Positions 1 through 5,544 of a stretch of DNA of 5,544 nucleotides are shown one piece after another. The stretch's first letter is position 1. Each line of letters opens with the position of its first letter. Source of the stretch: an uncultured Hyphomicrobiales bacterium (GTDB lineage: Bacteria; Pseudomonadota; Alphaproteobacteria; Rhizobiales; CAJQND01); NCBI GenBank assembly GCA_905479595.1, contig CAJQND010000286.1, positions 1-5,544 of the forward strand. Direction: 5' to 3'. Both the position numbers and the translations under genes were made by a program. Below the pieces are notes generated by a model, which worked only from the letters and a program-made list of their open reading frames with translations, ran no database searches and was not told the DNA's origin.

Positions 1-1074
1 TTGTACCGTGATTCAGGTCAGTTCAAAACCAGCTACAGCGCAGACCAGGCGGTGTTTCCGATCCGTCAGGACAAGATCGGTATCATTCTTCTGCTGGCAT
101 TTCTGTTCATTGGCGTGCCTTATCTGTTTAATCCATTCTGGATAGATGCAGTGATGGTGCCGACTTTAATCTTTGCGTTGGCAGCGATTGGTCTCAACAT
201 TCTAACCGGGTATGCAGGCCAGCTTTCGCTGGGCACAGGCGGTTTTATGGGCTGTGGTGCTTATGCCTGCTATAAGCTGGCGACTATCTTTCCCGACACA
301 AATATCATTCTACTGATTTTGTGTTCAGGGTTTTTCGCAGCGGCAATTGGTTTTGTTTTTGGCCTGCCAAGTCTGCGCATCAAAGGGTTTTATCTGGCTG
401 TGGCGACGCTTGCCTCCCAGTTTTTCCTGGAGTGGTGCTTCGGGCGTATTCCATGGCTCTATAACTATAATGATTCAGGCGCGATCGAAGTTCCTACACG
501 ACGGATTTTCGATGTTGCCGTTACCGGTGCTCAAGCAACGCCAATCACGCGGTATTTGTTGGTGTTGTCGATCGTGGTGCTTATGACATGGATTGCCTCT
601 AACCTGGTGCGTGGGCGTTTTGGCCGGGCCTGGATGGCAGTGCGCGATATGGATATCGCCGCCCAGCTGATTGGCATCCGTTTGTTACCTGCCAAGCTGT
701 TGGCGTTCACGGTGTCGTCATTTTACTGCGGTGTAGCCGGCGCGATGATGGTGTTCTTGTGGCTCGGTGCTGCTGAGGTTGAAAGCTTCGACATCAACGC
801 GTCATTTTTAGTGCTGTTCATGGTGATCATCGGGGGGCTTGGATCGCTGGTTGGCTCTTTTATGGGAGCGGCACTTATTTTCATTCTGCCAATCATTATT
901 CGCACATTGCCGACAGTTTTTGGAATTGATATCGGTGCCGCCACTGTTGAACATATTCAGTTCATGGTCGTTGGAGCGTTGATTATCTTTTTCCTGATTG
1001 TCGAACCTCACGGACTGGCACGGCTGTGGCAGATCGCGAAACAAAAACTAAGGTTGTGGCCGTTCCCTTACTAG
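1..1074 (+). CDS. LivM-family ABC transporter inner-membrane permease (start uncertain at window edge)
   Basis: This is one of the two permease subunits of a HAAT-type (branched-chain amino acid family) ABC importer; it forms half of the channel in the inner membrane. The 357-residue product is highly hydrophobic, with likely membrane segments near residues 27-44, 51-70, 101-121, 125-145, 184-201, 234-256, 268-299 (probably more than one pass) and 318-335. Family marks seen are the LNILTGYAGQLSLG stretch (65-78), the cytoplasmic ATPase-contact loop around GRAWMAVRD (208-216) with IAAQLIGI after it, and the Gly-rich IIGGLGSLVGSFMGA (276-290). The first in-frame codon is TTG at position 1, so the gene either starts there or a few codons upstream outside the window; no ribosome binding site can be seen. 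It leads the visible operon, 128 bases ahead of the binding-protein gene. LivM identity is confident; a branched-chain amino acid substrate is doubtful given the downstream PaaK-like gene. Confidence 0.9.
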   Translation: MYRDSGQFKTSYSADQAVFPIRQDKIGIILLLAFLFIGVPYLFNPFWIDAVMVPTLIFALAAIGLNILTGYAGQLSLGTGGFMGCGAYACYKLATIFPDTNIILLILCSGFFAAAIGFVFGLPSLRIKGFYLAVATLASQFFLEWCFGRIPWLYNYNDSGAIEVPTRRIFDVAVTGAQATPITRYLLVLSIVVLMTWIASNLVRGRFGRAWMAVRDMDIAAQLIGIRLLPAKLLAFTVSSFYCGVAGAMMVFLWLGAAEVESFDINASFLVLFMVIIGGLGSLVGSFMGAALIFILPIIIRTLPTVFGIDIGAATVEHIQFMVVGALIIFFLIVEPHGLARLWQIAKQKLRLWPFPY

Positions 1075-1162
1075 AGGGTTTTGCCAAAACACGATGGGAT
1101 GCTACCGTTCAATCATATGCCGGGCGCAATGACGTTCTGGAATTGAAAAAACGGCTAATAAA

Positions 1163-1180
1163 GCTCCAAAACTGTGGAGC
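1163..1180 (+). promoter_or_regulatory. Stem-loop in the leader of the binding-protein gene
   Basis: GCTCCA at 1163-1168 is perfectly complementary to TGGAGC at 1175-1180, giving a 6-bp stem with a 6-base loop (AAACTG). It ends 9 bases before the ribosome binding site of the binding-protein gene. There is no T-tract behind it, so it is not a terminator. A role in protecting the 5' end of a processed binding-protein mRNA, or no role, are both possible. The rest of the 1075-1202 gap holds no gene and no convincing sigma-70 promoter; it does contain a 13-base dyad, GTTTTGCCAAAAC, at 1078-1090. Confidence 0.35.
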
Positions 1181-1189
1181 ATAACATGT

Positions 1190-1194
1190 GGAGG
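1190..1194 (+). promoter_or_regulatory. Ribosome binding site deciding the ATG start at 1203
   Basis: GGAGG at 1190-1194 followed by AAATATTT puts the ATG at 1203 at an ideal 8-base spacing. An in-frame GTG at 1188 overlaps this site and has no ribosome binding site of its own, so it should not be taken as the start. Starting at 1203 also gives a standard signal peptide. Confidence 0.85.
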
Positions 1195-1202
1195 AAATAT
1201 TT

Positions 1203-2516
1203 ATGATTTCGAAGAAACTTGCTATGGGCGTCGCACTCGGCGCGATGCTGGTAACTGGATACGGGGCCAGCAAAGCTTATGCGGAAGATTCAATCTTCAT
1301 TCCGCTTCTAACCTATCGCACAGGCGCGTTTGCCGGTTCTGGTATTCCTATTGCCAATGGCATGCACGACTATTTTACCATGCTGAACGAACGCGATGGC
1401 GGCATTGGCGGAGCCAAGCTGATCGTTGAAGAATGTGAAACTGGTTACAAGGCTCAAAAGGGCGTTGAATGCTATGAAAGCACTAAGGGCAAGGGCGCTG
1501 TTGTCTATAACCCTTATTCAACTGGCATTACGCTGCAGTTGATTCCCAAGGCGCCAGTTGACAAGATTCCAGTGCTCTCTATGGGCTATGGTCTTTCTGC
1601 AGCCGCAGTGGGTGAAAAATTCCCTTGGACGTTTAATGTGCCAGCCACATATTGGGACCAGGCTTCTGCCGTTATCAAATATATCAAGGGCGAAGAAGGC
1701 GGCAGCCTGAAGGGTAAAAAGATTGGCTTTATCTATCTCGACGTGGGCTATGGCCGCGAGCCAATTCCACTCCTGGAAGCCTTTGCCAAGGAAGAAGGCT
1801 ATGAACTGGTCAAAATTCCTGTTGGCGTGAAGGAAATGCAAAACCAGTCTTCACAATGGCTGCAGGTGCGTAAAGAGCGTCCTGACTACATGATCATGTG
1901 GGGCTGGGGTGCAATGAACCCAACGGCTGTTAAAGAAGCGGCCAAGATCAAATTCCCGATGGATAAATTTATCGGTGTTTGGTGGTCAGGCAGTGACGAC
2001 GATGCGCGCCCGGCTGGTGCTGGTGCGAAGGGCTATAAGTCAGTTAACTTCCATCAGACCGGTACAAACTTTCCGGCCTTCCAGGATATTCTTGAAAATG
2101 TCGTCCGTAAGGGCAAAAGTCAGGTCAAGGATGAGTCCAAGGTTGGTGAGAATTTGTACAACCGCGGTGTGATGAACGCTGTTGTGGTGGCTGAAGGTAT
2201 CCGTAAAGCGCAGGAAATTAGCGGTAAAAAAGCGATTACCGGTGAAGACATGCGTAAAGGTCTCGAAGCTCTCAACATTGATGAAGCCCGGTTGAAGGAA
2301 ATCGGTCTTGAGGGGTTCACCATTCCGATGGCAACCTCTTGTAAAGACCACGCTGGTGCCCACCCGATGTACATCCAGCAGTGGAACGGTACGAATTGGG
2401 AAAAAGCGTCTGACTGGATTACGCCAATGAAGGACAAGGTCCGCGCGTTGCTTGAAGAAGCAGCCGATAAGTATGTGGCCGATAAGCCGGATTGGCAGAC
2501 CCAGACCTGCGGGTAA
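1203..2516 (+). CDS. Periplasmic substrate-binding protein of a HAAT-type ABC importer (type I fold)
   Basis: This is the exported ligand-binding subunit (LivK-like, Peripla_BP_6 type) that delivers substrate to the permease pair. From ATG 1203 it is 437 residues. Residues 1-27 form a Sec signal peptide: basic MISKK, a hydrophobic core, then a cleavage site AYA|EDS. It has no lipobox Cys, so it should be soluble in the periplasm. The mature start, IFIPLLTYRTGAFAGSG, resembles the first beta strand and ligand loop of the family. The middle part (KGKKIGFIYLDVGYGRE, about 171-187, then RPDYMIMWGWGAMNPTAVKEA) is the usual second lobe. Four Cys in the mature protein (78, 90, 380, 436) could form two disulfides in the oxidising periplasm. 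The protein is longer than canonical LivK (about 370 residues). It lies between the permease and ATPase genes and is followed by a GC-rich hairpin, which should raise its level above that of downstream products. The ligand is unknown; the linked PaaK homologue favours a carboxylic or aromatic acid. Confidence 0.93.
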   Translation: MISKKLAMGVALGAMLVTGYGASKAYAEDSIFIPLLTYRTGAFAGSGIPIANGMHDYFTMLNERDGGIGGAKLIVEECETGYKAQKGVECYESTKGKGAVVYNPYSTGITLQLIPKAPVDKIPVLSMGYGLSAAAVGEKFPWTFNVPATYWDQASAVIKYIKGEEGGSLKGKKIGFIYLDVGYGREPIPLLEAFAKEEGYELVKIPVGVKEMQNQSSQWLQVRKERPDYMIMWGWGAMNPTAVKEAAKIKFPMDKFIGVWWSGSDDDARPAGAGAKGYKSVNFHQTGTNFPAFQDILENVVRKGKSQVKDESKVGENLYNRGVMNAVVVAEGIRKAQEISGKKAITGEDMRKGLEALNIDEARLKEIGLEGFTIPMATSCKDHAGAHPMYIQQWNGTNWEKASDWITPMKDKVRALLEEAADKYVADKPDWQTQTCG

Positions 2517-2533
2517 AAAGTACGTAAAAACGT

Positions 2534-2567
2534 CGCCCGCGCTTGGCAATCAGGCGCGGGCGGTTTT
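2534..2567 (+). terminator. Intra-operon terminator/attenuator hairpin behind the binding-protein gene
   Basis: CGCCCGCGC (2534-2542) pairs perfectly with GCGCGGGCG (2554-2562) around an 11-base loop, then GTTTT follows. With a 2-base bulge (2532-2533), AAAAC at 2527-2531 can also pair with GTTTT at 2563-2567, the A-tract/stem/T-tract arrangement of a two-way terminator. The T-tract is short (four), so partial read-through into the ATPase gene is likely, which fits a binding protein needed in excess over membrane and ATPase subunits. The stop codon of the binding protein is at 2514-2516. Confidence 0.7.
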
Positions 2568-2587
2568 GACCTAAGAACAGGAGCGCA

Positions 2588-3436
2588 ATGGTGAGCGCAC
2601 AAGCTGAAAAAGCCGAACCCAAAAGCGATGCCAAAAACATAGTTCTGACAGTGAACAATGTTGAGGTCATCTATGATCACGTCATCCTGGTGCTTAAGGG
2701 GGTCTCGCTTGAGGTTCCTGATGGCGGCATTGTTGCCTTGCTTGGTGCGAATGGTGCTGGCAAAACCACGACGCTCAAGGCAATCTCTAATCTGCTGCGG
2801 GCCGAGCGAGGAGAAGTAACCAAGGGTACAATTGAGTTCAAGGGCGAGCGTATTGAAAAGCTTACCGCCAACGCGCTGGTTACACGTGGCTGCATTCAGG
2901 TGATGGAAGGCCGCCATTGTTTTGAACATCTAACGATTGAAGAAAACCTGCTAACCGGTGCGTTTACGCGCAAGGACGGGCGTGCTGCCATCGCCAAGGA
3001 TTTGGAGATGGTTTATAATTACTTCCCGCGTCTGCGCGAACGCCGCTCCGCTCTGGCAGGCTACACATCTGGTGGTGAGCAGCAAATGTGCGCCATTGGC
3101 CGGGCTTTGATGTCGCGTCCGGAAATGATTTTGCTTGATGAACCGAGCATGGGACTTGCGCCACAATTGGTGGAAGAAATCTTCGAGATTGTAAAACAGC
3201 TCAACACCAATGAAGGGGTGAGCTTTCTGTTGGCCGAACAGAACACCAATGTGGCGTTAAAATATGCCACATACGGCTACATTCTGGAAAATGGCCGCGT
3301 TGTGCTGGATGGCGATGCCAAGGCGTTGCGTGAAAATGAAGATGTGAAAGAGTTTTATCTGGGCGTGGCGGGCGATGACCGCAAATCGTTCAGAAATGTC
3401 AAACACTACAAACGCCGCAAGCGCTGGCTGGCCTAA
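2588..3436 (+). CDS. LivF-family ABC transporter ATP-binding protein, with N- and C-terminal extensions
   Basis: This is one of the two cytoplasmic ATPase subunits that power a HAAT-type importer. In its 282 residues one sees Walker A GANGAGKT (53-60), an ABC signature TSGGEQQ (160-166, Thr in place of the usual Leu), Walker B MILLDEPS (180-187) with catalytic Glu185, then the D-loop region MGLAP. At the switch-His position there is AEQN (216-219), that is Gln218, as is usual in LivF rather than LivG proteins. Canonical LivF is near 235 residues; the excess lies in about 18 residues before the first beta strand and in a basic tail after FYLGV, ending KHYKRRKRWLA. AGGAG at 2579-2583 is only 4 bases from the ATG at 2588 and 7 from an in-frame GTG at 2591, so either codon may be used; the difference is one residue. 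The stop is 3 bases from the next start. Confidence 0.93.
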   Translation: MVSAQAEKAEPKSDAKNIVLTVNNVEVIYDHVILVLKGVSLEVPDGGIVALLGANGAGKTTTLKAISNLLRAERGEVTKGTIEFKGERIEKLTANALVTRGCIQVMEGRHCFEHLTIEENLLTGAFTRKDGRAAIAKDLEMVYNYFPRLRERRSALAGYTSGGEQQMCAIGRALMSRPEMILLDEPSMGLAPQLVEEIFEIVKQLNTNEGVSFLLAEQNTNVALKYATYGYILENGRVVLDGDAKALRENEDVKEFYLGVAGDDRKSFRNVKHYKRRKRWLA

Positions 3437-3439
3437 CTC

Positions 3440-4678
3440 ATGAGTGAATATTTCGACGCCCTTGAAACCCGTTCATCAGATGAACGTGAAACAGATCTTT
3501 TTGCCAAACTGCCAGACGCCATTTCCCATGCGATAGATACCGCACCTGGTTGGGCGAAGCATTTGCAGGGTGTTGTGCCTGGAGATGTTTCCTCTCGCGA
3601 AGCACTTGCGGCACTTCCGGTTTTGCGCAAGGACGCATTGAAGGATGCACAGGCCGCCACCCCGCCATTCGGCGGATTTACTTCCGGCGGGATGGAAAAA
3701 ATGGGCCGCATTTTTATGTCGCCCGGGCCAATTTTTGAACCACAGGGCCTTGACCCAGACCCATGGCGCGGCGCGCGAGCACTGCATGCTGCCGGGGTGC
3801 GGGCAGGTGATGTTGTGCACAATACGTTCGCATATCATTTAACCCCGGGCGGCTTCATTCTTGATTGCGCTGCCCGTGCAATGGGGTGTGCGGTGATACC
3901 TGGCGGCATCGGCAATACCGAGGTACAGCTTGATGCTATCGAGGCACTTAAGCCAAGCGTTTACACAGGCACTCCTGACTATCTGAAGGTGCTCCTCGAT
4001 AAGGCCGACGAGCTTGGGAAAGATGCATCATCATTTGTCCGCGCCTTGGTTTCCGGCGGTGCCCTTTTTCCCGCCATGCGCCAGGCATATGCCGAGCGTG
4101 GTGTTAATGTGCTGCAGTGCTATGCGACAGCAGATGTCGGTGTGATTTCCTATGAATCTCCCGCCATGGAAGGCATGATTATAGACGAGGGTTGCATCGT
4201 CGAAATCGTCCGTCCCGGTACCAGTGAAACTGTGGCGGATGGTGAAGTTGGCGAAGTCGTGGTCACCACGTTTAATTCCACCTATCCGATGGTCCGGTTT
4301 GGTACCGGAGATATGTCTGCGATCCTGGAAGGTGAAAGCCCGTGCGGGCGCACCAATAAGCGTATCAAGGGCTGGATGGGACGCGCTGATCAGACAACCA
4401 AGATCAAGGGTATGTTTGTTCACGCAAGCCAAGTTGCGGAAATCGCCAAACGCCACCCTGAATTTACCAAGCTGCGGCTGGTGGCCGGGCGCGATGGCGA
4501 TCGTGACACAATGGTGCTGAAGGCGGAATGTGCAGCAACATCTGAGGGTTTGGCAACGGCTGTCACCAGCAGCCTTAAGGATGTCACCAAGATTTCTGGC
4601 ACCGTTGAGCTGGTTGATATTGGTAGCTTGCCAAATGATGGCCTGGTCGTTGCTGATGAACGTGACTACGAAACCTAA
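3440..4678 (+). CDS. PaaK-like (phenylacetate-CoA ligase family) AMP-binding protein with divergent ATP loop
   Basis: This is a member of the adenylate-forming superfamily on the PaaK branch, 412 residues against about 437 for E. coli PaaK. PaaK ligases activate an aryl acid with ATP and then load it on CoA. Aligned by eye, seen landmarks are the N-terminal region (LPVLRKDALKDA, 59-70), SGGALFP (205-211), CYATADVGVISYE (227-239, the A5 region), RFGTGD (286-291, A7) and GRADQTTKIKG (314-324, A8 hinge) with a small C-terminal domain after it. Two expected elements are missing: the Ser/Thr/Gly ATP loop is replaced by MSPGPIFEPQG (93-103), and the C-terminal catalytic Lys region reads LPNDGLVVADERD (397-409) with Leu402 where Lys is expected. 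The start ATG 3440 has no clear ribosome binding site and follows the ATPase stop by 3 bases, so translation is probably coupled. It likely handles the imported acid; whether it makes a CoA ester is uncertain. Family confidence is high, activity low. Confidence 0.85.
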   Translation: MSEYFDALETRSSDERETDLFAKLPDAISHAIDTAPGWAKHLQGVVPGDVSSREALAALPVLRKDALKDAQAATPPFGGFTSGGMEKMGRIFMSPGPIFEPQGLDPDPWRGARALHAAGVRAGDVVHNTFAYHLTPGGFILDCAARAMGCAVIPGGIGNTEVQLDAIEALKPSVYTGTPDYLKVLLDKADELGKDASSFVRALVSGGALFPAMRQAYAERGVNVLQCYATADVGVISYESPAMEGMIIDEGCIVEIVRPGTSETVADGEVGEVVVTTFNSTYPMVRFGTGDMSAILEGESPCGRTNKRIKGWMGRADQTTKIKGMFVHASQVAEIAKRHPEFTKLRLVAGRDGDRDTMVLKAECAATSEGLATAVTSSLKDVTKISGTVELVDIGSLPNDGLVVADERDYET

Positions 4679-4686
4679 GGCCTGAT

Positions 4687-5544
4687 TTATTTTTGCTCTG
4701 CTTTGGCGCTGCCATCCCATGTTTTGTGGGGTGGCTTTTTCTTGAAACCAGCGATGCGTTTTTGATAGAGCGCGTGGACTTCGGCATAATTGAGATTTTT
4801 CAAGGTGTGCTCCTGCGCAGCGGCAAATTGTTTTCCAGCGAGCACCCATTTTCTAGCACGATATGAAGCGAGGGCTTGTTCGTGCGCATTCTTAAGCATT
4901 TGGAACTGTGAAGAGGTGGCGACCTCCTTATCTCCAAGTAGCGCAAAAATTCGCTCAGAGCGGGATTTTCCCACCACCTGGATTAAGTCCAATTCTAAGA
5001 TTGCATATCCATCGGCTCGCTGTGCGGTGTTCTCACCCATGAGAATATCTGCACCATAAAGTTTGGTCAGCCCTTCAATGCGTGCCGCCAGATTTACCGG
5101 ATCACCGAGCGCAGAATAGTTGAAGCGTTGGTTGGAACCAAAGTTTCCAACACTGCAGGTCCCGGTGTTCAAGCCGATGCCCATGCGCATATCAATGCCG
5201 CGATCCTCGCATAACAATTCCAGCTGGCGAAGCATTTCAAGTGATGCCTCACAGGCCTTCGCAGGATGGTTCTCCACATCCAGAGGAGCATTCCAGAACG
5301 CCATGATCGCATCACCAATATACTTATCGATGGTCGCTTGTGTCGCCATCAGGACATCACTCATCGGCGTGAAGTATGCGTTCATCAGTTCCGCTATTTC
5401 CTGAGAAGTGAGGTTTTCAGAAAGCGAGGTGAACCCGCGAACATCGGAAAAAAGAACCGTAAGCTCACGTTCTTCGCCGCCGAGTTTTAGCGATTTTGGA
5501 TCTGCTGCGAGCTTTTCCACAAGCTCTGGTGCCAGATACTGCGA
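4687..5544 (-). CDS. Class III adenylate/guanylate cyclase, C-terminal part (5' end beyond window)
   Basis: This enzyme makes a cyclic nucleotide, most likely cAMP from ATP. The minus-strand frame stays open through the right edge (285 visible codons plus TAA), so the GTG codon at 5518-5520 is internal: residues upstream of it, SQYLAPELVEKLAADP, match the linker found ahead of the catalytic domain in CHASE2-type cyclases. Numbering from the edge, the catalytic domain shows FSDVRGFT with metal-binding Asp34, IDKYIGD with the base-recognising Lys74 and second metal Asp78, and YSALGDPVNLAARIEG (143-158) with Asn151 and Arg155, which contact the ribose and transition state. All core catalytic residues appear present. 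The tail after about residue 215 is a helical, TPR-like stretch ending PPHKTWDGSAKAEQK, also usual for this group. Its N-terminal sensor and membrane helices would be outside. It converges on the operon with an 8-base gap; no functional link to the transporter is evident. Confidence 0.92.
   Translation of the reverse strand, partial: SQYLAPELVEKLAADPKSLKLGGEERELTVLFSDVRGFTSLSENLTSQEIAELMNAYFTPMSDVLMATQATIDKYIGDAIMAFWNAPLDVENHPAKACEASLEMLRQLELLCEDRGIDMRMGIGLNTGTCSVGNFGSNQRFNYSALGDPVNLAARIEGLTKLYGADILMGENTAQRADGYAILELDLIQVVGKSRSERIFALLGDKEVATSSQFQMLKNAHEQALASYRARKWVLAGKQFAAAQEHTLKNLNYAEVHALYQKRIAGFKKKPPHKTWDGSAKAEQK
4711..4740 (+). terminator. Rho-independent terminator of the plus-strand operon, inside the cyclase gene
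   Basis: GCCATCCCAT (4711-4720) pairs with GTGGGGTGGC (4726-4735) over 10 bp, eight Watson-Crick and two U-G pairs, around a 5-base loop GTTTT, and is followed at once by TTTTT (4736-4740). It begins 32 bases after the stop of the PaaK-like gene. On the minus strand the two U-G pairs become C-A mismatches and there is no T-tract after the stem, so it should act only on plus-strand transcripts. The same bases encode the cyclase C-terminus on the other strand. Confidence 0.75.

Noticed and set aside
1143..1161. TTGAAA (1143-1148) and TAATAA (1156-1161) as a sigma-70 promoter
   Set aside because: They are only 7 bases apart, and neither has a good partner at 16-18 bases.
1188..1202. GTG at 1188 as the start of the binding-protein gene
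   Set aside because: It overlaps the GGAGG ribosome binding site; ATG 1203 has ideal spacing and starts a standard signal peptide.
2120..2929. A 269-codon minus-strand open frame across the end of the binding-protein gene and the start of the ATPase gene
   Set aside because: It is antisense to two clearly conserved proteins, spans their intergenic terminator, and its translation is rich in Cys, His and Phe with no recognisable domain. It is a shadow frame.
4031..4849. A 272-codon minus-strand open frame antisense to the PaaK-like gene and overlapping the cyclase in another frame
   Set aside because: Both overlapped genes have convincing family motifs in their own frames, while this translation shows none.
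5518..5520. GTG at 5518-5520 (minus strand) as the cyclase start
   Set aside because: The frame stays open upstream to the window edge and the residues there (SQYLAPEL) continue the family's conserved linker, so this codon is an internal Val.

Overview
The window reads as part of an alphaproteobacterial chromosome. This rests on the protein styles: a LivM/LivF/LivK-type transporter fused in order to a PaaK-like ligase, next to a cyclase ending of the type found in CHASE2-linked adenylate cyclases. The base composition is moderate, roughly half G+C. Genus cannot be given from the sequence alone. I see no phage, transposon, CRISPR, tRNA or rRNA signal.

Layout. Positions 1-4678 carry four plus-strand genes in one apparent transcription unit: a LivM-family inner-membrane permease (1-1074, start uncertain because the window opens at its first codons); a 128-base gap with a small stem-loop and a strong ribosome binding site; a secreted type I periplasmic binding protein (1203-2516); a GC-rich terminator/attenuator hairpin (2534-2567); a LivF-type ABC ATPase (2588-3436); and, 3 bases later, a PaaK-like member of the acyl-adenylate-forming family (3440-4678). 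A convergent minus-strand gene for a class III adenylate/guanylate cyclase starts 8 bases further on (4687-5544) and runs off the right edge. The likely rho-independent terminator of the plus-strand operon (4711-4740) lies inside the 3' coding end of that cyclase.

How the genes work together. The binding protein, permease and ATPase are three of the five parts of a HAAT (branched-chain amino acid type) ABC importer. The second permease (LivH) and second ATPase (LivG) are not here and would be expected upstream of position 1. Tight coupling of the importer to a phenylacetate-CoA-ligase homologue suggests uptake of a carboxylic acid, possibly aromatic, rather than leucine, isoleucine or valine, followed by handling as a CoA ester. 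The substrate cannot be read from the sequence.

Most notable: the ligase homologue lacks the usual Ser/Thr/Gly-rich ATP phosphate-binding loop (its place is taken by MSPGPIFEPQG, residues 93-103) and has Leu where the C-terminal catalytic Lys of PaaK-type ligases should be. It may therefore not be an ordinary CoA ligase.
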